Shown piece after piece: positions 12,140 to 23,801 of a DNA stretch of 64,000 bases; within the stretch, counting starts at the first letter, position 1; each line of letters starts with the position of its first letter. The stretch covers positions 1,426,001 through 1,490,000 of the forward strand of contig NC_016473.1 of NCBI RefSeq assembly GCF_000226095.1. The letters run 5' to 3'. The notes under the pieces were generated by a model. The model made no database searches, was not told the origin of the DNA, and worked only from the letters and a program-made list of their open reading frames with translations. The DNA is from Thermothelomyces thermophilus ATCC 42464. Taxonomy: Eukaryota > Ascomycota > Sordariomycetes > Sordariales > Chaetomiaceae. A program made the translations under genes and the position numbers.

Positions 12140-13491
12140 ATGACGGTCAACAGCGCCGAGGCCGTGGCCGGCCAGAACGACGCGCAGGAGAAGCTGGCTG
12201 CCCAGGCGTCCTCGCTTGAGATAGCGCAGGACAAGCCGGAGCAGGACAAGCAGCAGCAGCAGTCCCAAGTTCCTCCCCACCGATCGCACGATCCTCAGTA
12301 CAACCAGAAGAGAAGCGATCCGTTTCAGTTCGGATCCCGCTACCTGGGAGAGGATGACGACGTCTTCGAGTTCAATGCCTGGGATCACGTCGAGACTGAC
12401 GACGCATACAAGGAGTATGCGGAGCAGCAGTACGCAATGCAGCGCCAGTCGCCAGTATCCGAGTTTGACAAGAGTATGTGGCACCTTTCGCTCTTTTCTG
12501 TTCTTCTTCTCTTCGTCCTCGGGGACAAATGCTGGCTCTTCTCGTCGGATGAGAAGAAGCCAGGCGCGCTCGTGATGATTTACATTTATAAGCATAGTTC
12601 ATCTGAACCTCTATGAAGACACCTATGTATTCTCTAGTCTTTCGCTCCCATCTGATGCGCCCTCAACCACACGCACCTTGTCCATGTTCACCTCACGGTG
12701 CTTTTGGGGCAATTGGCTGACTTGGTTCAACAACAGTGCGCTTCAACTCGGACCCTGCTAAGTGGTGGAACCTGTTCTACAAGAACAACACGGCCAACTT
12801 TTTCAAGGACCGGAAGTGGCTCCAGCAAGAGTTTCCCGTCCTGCACAAAGTGACGCGGGAGGACGCCGGGCCGGTGACGCTCCTGGAAATCGGAGCCGGT
12901 GCCGGGAACACGGCCTTCCCCGTGCTGGCACAGAACAAGAACCCAAAGCTGAAGCTCCACGCATGTGATTTCTCCAAGAAAGCTGTTGAGGTCATGCGCA
13001 ATCATGAGTCGTACAACCCCGAGTTCATGCAAGCTGACGTCTGGGACGTTGCTGGCGACGAGCTGCCGCCGGGCCTCGAAGAGGGCTCCGTGGACGTGGC
13101 AATCATGGTGTTCATCTTCTCTGCGCTCTCCCCGCAGCAGTGGAAGAAGGCGGTAGAGAACGTCTACCGCGTGCTGAAGCCGGGCGGCGAGGTCTGCTTC
13201 CGCGACTATGGAAGAGGGGATCTCGCCCAGGTGCGCTTCAAGAAAGGGCGGTACCTGGAGGAGAACTTTTACATCCGTGGCGACGGCACGCGCGTTTATT
13301 TCTTTGAGAAGGACGAGCTCGAGAGGATCTGGAGCGGAAAGCTCAGCGAGCCCGCCGAGGGCGAGGCCCAAGGTCTGCAGCCGAGCTTCGAGATTGAGAA
13401 CCTCGGGGTTGACCGCAGACTGCTCGTCAACCGTGCCAAGAAGCTCAAGATGTATCGGTGCTGGATTCAGGGCCGATTCAGGAAGAAATAG
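12140..13491 (+). CDS. tRNA N(3)-cytidine methyltransferase, Trm140/METTL2-6 family
   Basis: Two exons, 12140-12473 and 12737-13491, give 362 residues; the 263-nt intron is long for this window but has a GTATGT donor and a GCTGAC branch sequence before CAG. The N-terminal ~75 residues are Gln-rich and disordered. The family signature follows: SDPFQFGSRYL, then NAWDHVETDD, then RFNSDPAKWWNLFYKNN, then SAM motif I LLEIGAGAGNTAFPVL. Further class I methyltransferase elements are HACDFSKKAVEVM (motif II), VMVFIFSALSP (motif IV region) and YRVLKPGGEVCFRDYG. Known family members form m3C32 in tRNA-Thr and tRNA-Ser. Unlike the S. cerevisiae Abp140/Trm140 protein there is no actin-binding extension. 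Substrate choice between Trm140 and Trm141 types cannot be decided by eye. Confidence 0.88.
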
Positions 13492-14284
13492 ACAATTTTT
13501 GATCTTGCCAATTTTGTTTATTGCGCCCAAACCTGTGATGTATTGTCTACGGATTACGGATCGGTAAGGAGCACATACTGTAAGCCGTACTTTGCTAGTT
13601 TTGTATGTATCTGTACTGTACAGTACACAGTACATACAGTACATACATAACATACACTACAAGCACCTCTGTATTGTACATCCGTAATCCGCTGCGTATT
13701 TGACTGGCCCAAGCTCCTCGTTCTCCACTGTTGTAGTCCACTGAAGAAGGACCACTCACCGCCCGCAGTCAAAGGGCAGAATTCGTGCAATGCGACAAAG
13801 CCAAAAGCCAACCGTTGAACTAAGCCTGAGCAGACGGCAAACGTGCGCAGTCATTGCAGACTGCGGCGCGCTCTGCTCCAAACTCTTTTCGGCCTTCTTC
13901 ATTGTCCCCTTTCCAACACATAAATAAGAGCACGCGCACGACAAGAGCTTCCACTCCCATGTCGCTTCGATTCGGGATTTGCTGGGGAACGTAGAGCAGC
14001 GCTCGCCGTGGCTCACGCGCCGCGCTCGAACCCGTTGCTCCCTCACCACTTTCCCATCGTCTCCCAGCGCGGCAACGGCGTGCCGATCGGCCGACTTCCA
14101 CCTGGTAAATCCTCATCCCGGTCCGCCTTCGAGCGCACGTCCGCGTCCTTAGTACCCTTCCTTCGACGGCTGAGGAGGCGTGCCTCGTGACGCATCGACA
14201 AACCCCCCCCCTTTCCTTCGATTTTGTCCCGCCGTCCACAACCTTCGCTCGGACCTTCGTCGCCGATGCGCTGCCTAGACCACC
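13492..14284. other. Intergenic with GTAC-rich palindromic tract
   Basis: Just after the methyltransferase lies a GTAC/CATAC-rich tract (about 13605-13680) including a perfect 14-bp palindrome GTACTGTACAGTAC at 13613-13626. The rest is the promoter and pyrimidine-rich leader of SAC3. No coding region is supported. Confidence 0.5.
13613..13626. repeat. Perfect palindrome GTACTGTACAGTAC, copy 1
   Basis: This 14-bp sequence equals its own reverse complement, lies in a GTAC-rich tract after the methyltransferase gene, and recurs exactly at 23507-23520. Confidence 0.9.
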
Positions 14285-17200
14285 ATGGCGACGCCAGCTA
14301 ACAACCCGTTCGGGGCGCCGCCCAGCCAGGTTCTCAACAATCCTTTTGGGGCACCCGCACCCGCACCCGCACCCGCACCCGCTTCTAGCCAGCCTGCCCC
14401 GGCTCCCAACCAGCAATTCCAGAACCCGTTCGGTGCCGCGGCTTCCCAAACCAATCCCTTTGGCTCCCCCGCTGCGAACCCCTTCGGCGCGCCTGTCAAG
14501 AATCCTTTTGGCGCACCCGCGTCCGGAACCAAGCAACAACCCTCCAGCGGGGCCGCGTCGGGAGCTCCACCCGCGCCGCGCTCAGCGTTTGGCAGCCCAG
14601 CTGTGTCGCCAGGGTCGAGTAGTCGACAGCTGTCGCCGGCGCCGCCACTCCAACTCAACAATCCCTTTGGGACCCCGCCAACTGGCCCCAAGAGCAGCCG
14701 AAGTCCGTCACCTTCCGGGTCCCGGGCGCAACCCACGGAGCCGTCCAGTCGGTCCTCGGGATCTAAGTCCGCCGAAGCAAACACGATGGCTCGCAAGAAC
14801 AAGTCCGCTGGCGGCAAGCCAGCTGCTCCAGCAAACAGTGGCGGCTCTGGTGGACAAGGAGGAGGTCAGGGCACAAAAGGGGGAGCAGCCGGAAAGGGAG
14901 GCAGCAGCAATGGCGGTTTTGGTGGGCGGCAGGGGCATGATCAAGGAACGCAGCTCGCTAACCCGTTTGCCGGTGCAAACCCCTTCGCAAAGCAGCCGAT
15001 GGCCCAGCAGCCAGCAGGGGCGAGCAGCACACAATCACGGCAGAATGTTCGGGGTAAGCAGCAGGCTGGGCGCCAGGAGCGCCACCAGCCACCGTCGAGC
15101 AGTCGCGCAAGTGGCCAAAAGATGGTGGACCGCGGCCCGACCGAACGGACCAAGGAGCTCTCGAGCTTTGCCTACGACTATGCGAACAAGCTATACGACC
15201 ACCTGAAGAAGGAGGGTATCCACCCGCCAAAATGGCCCGCCGACCCCGGCGACCCCAGCAAGCGCGCCGCCATCGAGAACTTGAAGGAGGCTTACAAGAA
15301 GTATCGCGCCCGCGTCTACGCGAGTCTGAGAAAAGCCGACCTCATCGACGACCCGGAGAAACGACGGAAGCTCGAGGACGCGCTTCCGTTCAAGGGTATC
15401 TGCGAGAGCATGTGCCCGGAGTTCGAGCAGGTCTCCCGTATCGCCGAGTACGATGTCAAGACGGAGGAGAAGGAGTTGCGCCCCGACGGGCTGACCATGT
15501 GGCCGGATCCGGCCAAGATGGTCAAGAAGTTCGGACGCTCCGCCGCCGGTCAGGACGCGCCGCTGCCTATGGACGTCCGTTCCGTGGACGCCCTGCGGAG
15601 GACAACCGACTACCTGTTCAACGACCTCCTCCAGTCGGAGAGCAACCTCCCTTCGATGCACAACTTTCTCTGGGACAGGACCAGAGCCGTGCGCAAGGAC
15701 TTCACCTTCCATTCTCAAAAGTCGGCGGAGGAGATGAAAGACATGGTCTACTGCTTCGAAACCATCACGCGATTTCACGCCACGGCCCTGCATCTGCTGT
15801 CAAAGAAGGGCGTCGCGAACGAGGACTTTGACCAGAAGCAGGAGATCGAGCAGCTGGGCAGGACCATCCTGTCGCTCATCGAGGCGTACGACGTGTGCCG
15901 CGATAAGCGGGTCCACTGCGAGAACGAGGCCGAGTTCAGAGCCTACTATCTCCTCCTTAACGCCCACGATCCCTCCATAGCGAGGAGGATCCCGACGTGG
16001 GGGGCCGAGTTCTGGTTCGAGTCGGAGGAAGTCCAGACGGCCTTGTCTCTGATCCAGGCCATGGACGACGTGCGCGAGCCCAAGGGCCCCATCAAACCGC
16101 GCGTGGGCACGACCCTGTCCGACACCTCCTTCACCAACTACTTCGCCATCGTCGAGGACCCGCGGGTGTCGTATACGATGGCCTGCATCGCCGAGATCCA
16201 TTTCACCTCGGTGCGCCAGGCCATCCTCCGGAACCTCGTCCGGGGCTACGCGCGCCACCGCGACGCTCCCCGTACCATCACGGCTTCCGACCTCAACGCG
16301 ATGCTGCGGTTCGACACGCCCGACGAGGCCGTCGAGTTTGCCGAGCTCCACGGCTTCGAGTTCTCGACGTGGGTCCCTGACGGACGGAACCCCGTGACGG
16401 AGCCATACCTCCTTCTCAATAATAAGAAGAAGACGGTTCCGTCGCCTCGAGTGCGCCAGGCCTTCTCGGGAACACTCGTGGAGCGGAAACGCACGACGCA
16501 ATCCCTGCCGTACGTGATCTACAACACCATATTCGAAGAGCCGGCGGAGAAGCCGCCGGGGGGGGGTAGCCCGGATAGCTTGTTTTCGGAAGACAGCGGC
16601 CTGTTCGTCACTCAGACGCCGGCGTCTGAGCCATTGGCCGAGACCAATCTGGCACCATTACCGCCGCCGCCGTCCAAACAATCGGCAAGCCCGACAACAT
16701 CTTCGTGGTCGTTTGGCACCCCCGCATCGAGCACGCCCTTCAGCATGGGCACTTCCACCACAGCCCCTGCGTTCTCGGGCTTCTCGGCGCCGAAGCCAAC
16801 GGCATCCCTATTTCCCGGTTCATCGGCCGCTTCGGGGCAACCTACACCCCAACCCCGGGTGGGACAATCCCCGTTTTCCTCTTTGAGCAGTCAGTCCGCG
16901 GCGGCGGCGGCGGCGGCGCCAACGACAATAACAACAACAACAATCGGCACAGATGCGAAACCGGCCACGACTCCGGCTCAGGTCCAGCCAGCTCCGACCG
17001 AGCAGACAACAACAACATCAACAACAACAGCCTCTCCTTTTGCTCCGGCCAAGCCCACAGAGGGCTCGAGCCCGTTCGGTTTCCTCAAGAGCTCCTCCTC
17101 CGTCCCGTCTCTTCCAAACTTTGCTCAGCCAACGCAACCACAACCCTCCACAACCTCACCATCTGTTCCTTCTCCACTTGGCAATGCTGCCCCCAAGCCG

Positions 17201-19300
17201 ACCACAACCTTCGGCCCGTCACAAGATACCGCGACCGCTCAAAAGAAACCACCCGACTCGGCCCTTTCGACCTCCAATCTTGGGTCAACAAACCCGCCCG
17301 CCGGAGCGTCTCCATTTCCAGCGACGACACTGCCGGGACAGGCAACGCAGCAGTCCACCGCCTCCCCTTCCGCCGTGCCGACGATATACATCACACCGCC
17401 TTCTTTCACAGCGCCAACAACACAAGGACTGCAGCCTCCGGTTCCTGCTAGCCCTTCGAAGCCGTTCGGGCAAGAGCCACAACGCGGCGTGGATGCAGGA
17501 GCCACTGCACCTTCTACGGTGGCGCCCAAACCACCGCCACCCCCCAAGAGAGACCTGCTTGGCGATTTCACGAAATGGTTCGTAAAAGGCGACGATGGTC
17601 TCATGGAGCAGTTCACCGAGGAGTTCCTGCGCCACATCCTCTGGGGTGTTTGGCAGGACTTTGAGCGCGAGCGGGAGGAAAGGAAACGGAAAGAGGAGGA
17701 GAAAGAATCGTGGCGCCTAGCACGCGAACATCAGACCTACCGGCTGCGACTGAAGTACTTCTACCGCTGGCGCAACAACGCCCGGGCCCTCGCCACCAAG
17801 CGCATCCTTCGCGAAGGCAGAGAAAAGATGCGCCTCTACCGCGAACAACAAAAAGAGGTGAGAAGGAGGCAGCAGGAGGAAAAGGAAAAGGCGGACCGGG
17901 AGGCCAAGCGGGCAGCCAAAAGACAGCTCATGGAGGACACGCACCGCTTCAGTCTGCTCGCCTCCTCCTCCGCCGCCGCCGGCCGCCGCCGCCGCGGCAG
18001 CGTCGCCTACAGCGCGGATTACGTTAGCAACAACGACCCCGAAGAACAGCTCCTCGCAAGCGGCGTCTTTTCCGGCCTCGGTGACGACCCGCGCTCTCTG
18101 GCCCGCCGCGTCGTGCGTGAAGCCGCCGGCGACGCCGACAACGAGGCGTGGGCAACCGGCAGCGCAACCCGCTCCTTTCGCTATCCCGAGTCCGAGCTGG
18201 AGCTGGAGCTCGAGCCCCCCCGGACCTCCTCCCCCGACACGAGCAGCGTCGGGGGCGGAAAGAGAGAAGGATGGAAGACGCGCTCGCTGCGCGAGAAGTT
18301 CGGCCTCGAGCCTCGCCGCAGTCTGTCGGCCGGCGGCGGGTCGCTGTCGTCGCTGTCGTCGCGGTTCAGGCAGTCGCTCCCGGGGACCAACAGCAGGACC
18401 ACCAACTTCGCCGCCTCGCTGTCGTCCTCCTCGAGGAAGAGGTCCGCCGCCGCCGGGGGGGAGGAGTCGGATGACGACCCCGGGGCCAGGAGGCTGCTCC
18501 AATACGGCGGCGCAAAGGCGGCGGCGGGGAGTGGGCTCGTTAGGTCCACGCACTGGGACCTGCGCGCGCGCGGGTTCGTGCCCATGCCGGACGGCAAGTG
18601 GCTACCCGAGGCTCTCGCCAACAAACAACTGCAGCAACAGCAACAGCAACAGCAACAACAACAGGGCCTCGGCAGCCCCGAAGACGGCCTCGTCGACGCC
18701 GCCCCCGATGTCGACATGGCCAGCGACGCGGGCCGCGCGGCATCACCGACGCCGTCCGACTGGCGCCTGCGCCTGGCGAAGCTCAAGAGGTATCGCCCGC
18801 TCGCGCAGCACGGCCATTCCTCGCGGCACAGCGTCGACCTCCCGCAGCAGACGCCAACGACCACCGGACTCTCGACGCCGCCGAGGGGCATCCTGTCGAC
18901 GTCGCCGCCCCATCCGCCGTTCACCTCCGCCTCCGCCGCCGCCGCCGCCGCTACCGCTACCGCTACGATCATGCAGCCACCTCCCCTGGGCGGATGGCGC
19001 GGCGAGGACGGTCCGATCGGCGGCGTAGGCAAACGCAAACGCGGGCCGGACGATACGGGCGAGAACGAGGACGAGGGCCACGAGGACGGGGCGCAGCAGC
19101 AGCGCCGGAGCCGGGAGCCTTCGCCGTCGGCCAAGAAGAAGGCGGCGGCGGCGGCAGCAGCAGCAGCAGCAACCGGTGCCGTTGTCGTTCCGGGTCGGGC
19201 GGAGACGTACGCCATGGTGGAGAATACGAAGCGGATGCTGAGGGAGCTGAGGGAGGCCATGGACCGGGCGGATCGCGACGCGAGGGAGGAGGTGTATTAG
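14285..19300 (+). CDS. SAC3: mRNA export factor SAC3 (TREX-2 complex scaffold)
   Basis: A single uninterrupted frame of 1671 residues starts at CACCATGG. The N-terminus (about 1-260) has repeated NPFG(A/S) motifs spaced by Pro/Ala/Gln, nucleoporin-like FG sequence that in Sac3 serves contact with the export receptor (family knowledge). The SAC3/GANP helical and winged-helix domain spans about 370-700, from GICESMCPEFEQVSRIAEYDV through DALRRTTDYLFNDLL and YTMACIAEIHFTSVRQAIL. After a Pro/Thr/Ser-rich linker comes a CID-like region (about 1085-1190, LLGDFTKWFVKGDDGLMEQF then a long basic helix), the expected binding site for Cdc31 and Sus1. The C-terminal third is low complexity with poly-Gln near 1447-1460 and poly-Ala runs near 1535 and 1620. 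It is much longer than the yeast protein (about 1300), mainly through disordered linkers. Absence of introns over 5 kb is notable beside intron-rich neighbours. Confidence 0.92.
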   Translation: MATPANNPFGAPPSQVLNNPFGAPAPAPAPAPASSQPAPAPNQQFQNPFGAAASQTNPFGSPAANPFGAPVKNPFGAPASGTKQQPSSGAASGAPPAPRSAFGSPAVSPGSSSRQLSPAPPLQLNNPFGTPPTGPKSSRSPSPSGSRAQPTEPSSRSSGSKSAEANTMARKNKSAGGKPAAPANSGGSGGQGGGQGTKGGAAGKGGSSNGGFGGRQGHDQGTQLANPFAGANPFAKQPMAQQPAGASSTQSRQNVRGKQQAGRQERHQPPSSSRASGQKMVDRGPTERTKELSSFAYDYANKLYDHLKKEGIHPPKWPADPGDPSKRAAIENLKEAYKKYRARVYASLRKADLIDDPEKRRKLEDALPFKGICESMCPEFEQVSRIAEYDVKTEEKELRPDGLTMWPDPAKMVKKFGRSAAGQDAPLPMDVRSVDALRRTTDYLFNDLLQSESNLPSMHNFLWDRTRAVRKDFTFHSQKSAEEMKDMVYCFETITRFHATALHLLSKKGVANEDFDQKQEIEQLGRTILSLIEAYDVCRDKRVHCENEAEFRAYYLLLNAHDPSIARRIPTWGAEFWFESEEVQTALSLIQAMDDVREPKGPIKPRVGTTLSDTSFTNYFAIVEDPRVSYTMACIAEIHFTSVRQAILRNLVRGYARHRDAPRTITASDLNAMLRFDTPDEAVEFAELHGFEFSTWVPDGRNPVTEPYLLLNNKKKTVPSPRVRQAFSGTLVERKRTTQSLPYVIYNTIFEEPAEKPPGGGSPDSLFSEDSGLFVTQTPASEPLAETNLAPLPPPPSKQSASPTTSSWSFGTPASSTPFSMGTSTTAPAFSGFSAPKPTASLFPGSSAASGQPTPQPRVGQSPFSSLSSQSAAAAAAAPTTITTTTIGTDAKPATTPAQVQPAPTEQTTTTSTTTASPFAPAKPTEGSSPFGFLKSSSSVPSLPNFAQPTQPQPSTTSPSVPSPLGNAAPKPTTTFGPSQDTATAQKKPPDSALSTSNLGSTNPPAGASPFPATTLPGQATQQSTASPSAVPTIYITPPSFTAPTTQGLQPPVPASPSKPFGQEPQRGVDAGATAPSTVAPKPPPPPKRDLLGDFTKWFVKGDDGLMEQFTEEFLRHILWGVWQDFEREREERKRKEEEKESWRLAREHQTYRLRLKYFYRWRNNARALATKRILREGREKMRLYREQQKEVRRRQQEEKEKADREAKRAAKRQLMEDTHRFSLLASSSAAAGRRRRGSVAYSADYVSNNDPEEQLLASGVFSGLGDDPRSLARRVVREAAGDADNEAWATGSATRSFRYPESELELELEPPRTSSPDTSSVGGGKREGWKTRSLREKFGLEPRRSLSAGGGSLSSLSSRFRQSLPGTNSRTTNFAASLSSSSRKRSAAAGGEESDDDPGARRLLQYGGAKAAAGSGLVRSTHWDLRARGFVPMPDGKWLPEALANKQLQQQQQQQQQQQGLGSPEDGLVDAAPDVDMASDAGRAASPTPSDWRLRLAKLKRYRPLAQHGHSSRHSVDLPQQTPTTTGLSTPPRGILSTSPPHPPFTSASAAAAAATATATIMQPPPLGGWRGEDGPIGGVGKRKRGPDDTGENEDEGHEDGAQQQRRSREPSPSAKKKAAAAAAAAAATGAVVVPGRAETYAMVENTKRMLRELREAMDRADRDAREEVY

Positions 19301-20291
19301 AAGAAGAGGAAGATGATGATAATAATGAAGATGAAGAAGGAGGGAGAAGAAGAGAGAAGGGAGAAGAGTTGTGTGGCATTATTGGACTGTCTAAGACGGT
19401 GGAAATTGGAAGGGTTTACGGCGCGCGAACAAGCGAGGGAGGCAGAAAGTGTCTTGTTGAAAGCGACGAAACACACGGTTGGCGGAGAAGAAAGGAAACA
19501 GTTGAGCGGAAAGCGAGGCAGAGAAGAAGCAAGCATGCATGCATGCATACATACATACATACCATACTACGGCGTTTTCTGGATGGGGAAACTCAAGGTT
19601 GGGACGACTGGATTTGACGCATCTGGCCTTTGGCTTTCTTTCCTTTCTGTTGACCGTCACTACACGGAGGTGTATCTATCTATTCTTTGCTGATGATGTA
19701 CATAGTTGTTTATTTTCTTTGGCATTGCGGAGCGCAGCAGCGGTGGCACTTCGTGTTGTTGTGGTGGTAAATTATGAATGTGGGACGATGGGTGACTTGA
19801 AATTCAAAGGCACCTGGCATCTTGCATCTTTCCCTCGATACGGTATGTCTCGTCGCCATCAGATCAAAGGTTGAGGTGTGATGCATGTACGGAAGGAAAT
19901 GTGAACATCTCTCTCTTCTTGCCTGACCTGTGTCCGTCTTTACACGTCCAAACACTACCATGATCCTCCCCCAGAAAGGGAGAGAGAGACAACTGCCCCT
20001 GAACTCCTGAGACTTCCAATCTGACCTGTCAACCCAGCCAACAACATTTCCCGGCACCGATTCAAAAACTCTACTTCTTACACCAACAAAGAGAAGACTA
20101 GCGGCTCCAGCTATTTAAGAAGAAAAGCAGCCTAAAGACAAGCAAGGGGTATCCTATCCAATGTTTTCCTGCTACCATCTCGGTCCCCCTCGCTTATTAT
20201 GCATAGCAATAGTATCCCACAAAAGCGCCAGCGAGGGAGGGCTGGCTAATAAAACGAGAAAAAAAAGAAAAGAAAAGAAAAGGAAGAAAGA
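19301..20291. other. Convergent intergenic region
   Basis: 3' flanks of SAC3 (plus) and membrane protein A (minus). It contains GA-rich stretches, a short CATG/CATA repeat near 19531-19565 and an A/G-rich tract near 20255-20290. No gene is supported. Confidence 0.6.
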
Positions 20292-21963
20292 TTACCGCTT
20301 GGGCGGCGCGGCAAACGTAGTCTGAATCGTGCGCGACTCGACGGGGCTCCCCGACGACCCGCTCACCACGACACCCTTGCCGCCGCCCCAGCCGCCGCCG
20401 CCGCCGCCGCTGCCTATCTTGGGGCTCTTCCTCCCCAGCCGCAGCGGGAACCCAGACCCCAGCCCAGACCCAGAACCGTGGCGGCCGCCGCTGTGGCGCT
20501 CGGCCGGGACGGGGGGCGCCGCGACGGGAGAGTGGGATGGGTACGGAGGCAGGAGGGCGGAGGCCCTGGTGACGGTGTCGGCGGAGAGAGGGGACCGGAA
20601 GTCGGAGGGTGAGTAGTGGTAGACCTTCTCAGGGGAGGAGGAAGGGGAGGAGTAGTAGGCCTGAGGAGGCGGGGTGGGCGGTGTGGTGGTTGTGATTTGC
20701 AGCTGGGCGGGTTTCCTGATGCTGCTGCTCCGGCTGATGGTGCTGCTACTGCTACTCTTGTTGTTGGGGGCCGGAGTGAAGGTGGTGGTGGTGGTGGTGG
20801 TGGTGTCGTCTTGGTAGTGGTGTTGGTGGTGGTAGATGTAGCTGTCATCGGGGTGGTGTGGTGTCCATATGGCAGGGACGGCGCCGAAGTTCTCGGTCAT
20901 CGGGGTCGGGACGCCGTCCTCGGCGACAGCGGACCAGAAACGCGGAGATAGCATGTGGGTCTGGCACTGGAAGGACATGGACGAGTGGTGGCGGTGGTGA
21001 GAGAAGTTGTTGTAGCCCGCATCGGCGCCCGCTCGGAGATACTGCTTCCTCCTCTTGCGCAGGCAAACGAGGGTCATGCCGGCGCTTAGGAGAAGAAAGG
21101 CCAGGACGCCGGCAACGATGCCGACGACGGCCGGGGTCGCCAACCCCGAGCCTCTGTCGTCGTCATCGTTCCCCGGGCCAATCGGGGTGTGGGCAAATAT
21201 GGTATCGTTCAGACTGAGCAGTGTGCCCGGGGCGGGCTGCTGCTGGCAGGCGACTCCGAGGGCGGCAAAGTCTGGAGAGTCGTTAGCAAAGGGGGGGCCT
21301 TCTCTTTTGCGCCTCAAGGATTCTGGGCGGTTTCTCACAGTTGGCCAGGTAGTCGGTGGTCCCGAGGGCGGAGGTGCAAGCGATGCAGCTCTCGAAGTGG
21401 GAGAAGTCCATTGCGTTGCCGTCGCCCGCGTGGCAGTACGAGTAGGCGGTGGTACCCTTGGGGTTCGGGATGCCGTGGCGCATGTTGGCCTCGAGGTCGC
21501 CGCAGGCGGTCCTAGTGGTGCATGGCGTGGGCGAGAAGTTGGTGGCGTTGGGATAACCAAAGACACAGTAGGCGGCCGTGTACCTCAGATTGTCTTTCGG
21601 TTTTAGCAGGAGAAGTGTTAGCGTCGATTTCTCCCCGTTTGGCCAGTCAGGGGCGAAAGAAAGGCGTCTAGACATACAGAGGAACCACATGGTATCACTC
21701 TCGCCGTCCTGGGAGAATGTGCTAGTTTGCAGGCAGGTCATGCACTTCTTGAACTTGGTGCCGGCAGCGCTCGAGTAGTCGGCATCTTCGCAGGTAATGT
21801 CCGAGTTCCTCGTCGTGGAGGAGTCCGGATCCGAAGGGTCGAGACCACGCAAGTCCTGGCATACCGAGGCACAAGGCGAGTTCGGCGTGACCTGAAGCGC
21901 CGTGGAGAGGTGTGGCACGAGGAAGAGAAAGAAAAGGAGGGTATAGAGTGCTGACTTTGCCAT
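20292..21963 (-). CDS. Type I single-pass membrane protein A, Cys-rich ectodomain (unknown function)
   Basis: Exons on the minus strand 21963-21678, 21593-21339 and 21271-20292 give 506 residues. A clear signal peptide (MAKSALYTLLFFLFLVPHLS) opens the protein. The ectodomain (about 22-215) has paired cysteines (PCASVC, ITCEDADY, KKCMTCLQTSTF, YCVFGYPNATNF, TRTACGDL, FESCIACTSAL). One transmembrane helix follows (ATPAVVGIVAGVLAFLLLSAGMTLVCLRKRRKQ) with positive-inside residues, then about 250 cytosolic residues rich in Ser/Thr/Pro/His/Gly. Intron 1 ends in AAAG, weak but frame-required and placed exactly as in paralogue B. This layout is common in filamentous fungi among surface proteins of unknown role, sometimes described as sensor-like; that is inference. 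It is the paralogue of the gene at 28490-30228. Confidence 0.78.
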
Positions 21964-23801
21964 CTTGCCTGTCGATGCCAAGCGGCCGGGCGGGCACTTG
22001 TACATGCGAGTATGGATGAGGAAGTGCGAACAGCTCGATCGTGATCCTGATCCTGATCCAGCCAGGGTTCGGGGGCGAAGCGAGGGAAGAAGAAGGAGAG
22101 AATGGCCCGTGGTGAAGATCAATTACACGATATTGATATCTATGTCGAGAAACGAAGAGAGAAGACGCAAAAGCACAACGGGGAACATCAAGGAGAGCAC
22201 ATCCGCATCATGAGACAAGAGGGCAGAGAGCTCTGTATTAAATAGTGATAGCCCACGCTCTCTGGTTTTAGGACTGGGCGTGCTACACTCCCCAATCCGT
22301 ACGCTGCACAGTATGGTGCAAGCACGAAAGATGTGACGAGCTGCATGCGAGCGCGAGGCCCGAGCACCCCTGAACGGGCAAGTGAGGTTCAGCTCGCGGC
22401 GAAGGGGATGCTCAGGTACGGCCCCGGAAAGTGGCCGACAAGCTTTTGCCATGCCAGATCCAGGTGTGTGTGACATTTTGACGGGGGCAGAGCCGGGAAC
22501 GCTTCCTTTGGCCGGCAAACGGCACGCCTCTTAATGCACACATACACTACTAGTCTTAAGTATAGTGTGAGTCGAGAGCGGATTGTTGACTGCGGGTGAT
22601 GATGGGCCATCCAATCAAGTAGTAGTGCACAGCGCCCGTCGGTAACAGCGCAGCGAGCACAGTGCCGAAAGAGATGAACATAGTGCTCGATCCGATCGAT
22701 GTGCAGGGAGATTTGGGCTGCCCTTTGTTGACCTTACGCGCTTACTTGGACAAACAAGTCGGAGAGTGAGGGTGTTGATGACACTTATCTCGGGACTTCC
22801 GACGCCCTTCGGCACTTCTCTCTTTCTCGTTCTGAGCTGCGTTTGCGATCGAGGCTGAGCCTGCAAACAGTTTTGTAGTATGCAGAGTGTACGGAGGGCT
22901 ATATACGCAAGAACTCCATACGGTATGCAACAGATATAAAAAGGAATATACAAACAGCTGTTGGCCTTGGGCAGCGACCATCTAGGCCGGCCTGACCAGG
23001 TCGAGAGCTGGCGCAGTCACAAAGTAGTGCGCAGATTACGGAATTCAGTACCTAGTCCCAACTTCTCGGGTTGCGCCTCAACAGCCGCAACCTCTGAATC
23101 GCGGTTTCTTGTTTTGAGCAGAATGGGCTGGCCGAAGGGTCGCACCTGGTCAGGGTTTCTGTGGGCGGGGGCCCCAGTCTTTGCCGGCGCTTACTAGTAG
23201 TGGAGAGGACCTGCCAAGGGACGCTAAACCGGATCAACGTAAACCAACACTCCTCCAAGGGTGCACCTTCTCATTGGCCTTTTGCCCCTGTGCAAGCATC
23301 AACTGAGCGCTAAGCGCTGCCTGGTAATTCCAGGCACACACTCAGCCCATCCACGTCTACCTTTCAAGAACTCGGAAACAAGCAGTGCCCGTGGGTCCCA
23401 ATCATGGCACTAAGCAGTCGCCACTGTCACGGGCATCACACAGTCGGTCGACAATCAGGTCAAGCCGACAGCGCACCGCCAACGAGGTAACGAACTATCC
23501 AATATTGTACTGTACAGTACACACACTTTTGAACAAGGAACCATGTCAACCATGTCCGCAATCTCCCGGTCTTCATCCAGTTCCAATCTCTTATTTCTTG
23601 TCACAAGCACTAAGAAACAGCGAAAGATATGAATACACCCACGCCCACGCTGACAGTTACGAAGACAGACGAAGAATAACTATACGGAATGAAGCCCCAA
23701 GTGTGCATACAGGGTACGAAAGTCGAGGGGTGCACCACTGAGCGAGGCCTCTTCCCCTCCCCCCCACGGGGTTCTTCTCCAGGCGCTGCAGCAGCCGTTC
23801 G
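21964..23801. other. Intergenic region
   Basis: 1.8 kb between two minus-strand genes. A second exact copy of the 14-bp palindrome GTACTGTACAGTAC lies at 23507-23520. Open frames here are short and unconvincing. Confidence 0.5.
23507..23520. repeat. Perfect palindrome GTACTGTACAGTAC, copy 2
   Basis: Exact second copy of the 14-bp palindrome, intergenic, near the 3' side of the GH43 gene. Confidence 0.9.

Noticed and set aside
18181-19260. Antisense frames opposite the SAC3 tail
   Set aside because: Low-complexity composition (poly-Ala, poly-Gln, Ser/Arg) explains the absence of stops; no motif or start context supports a gene.
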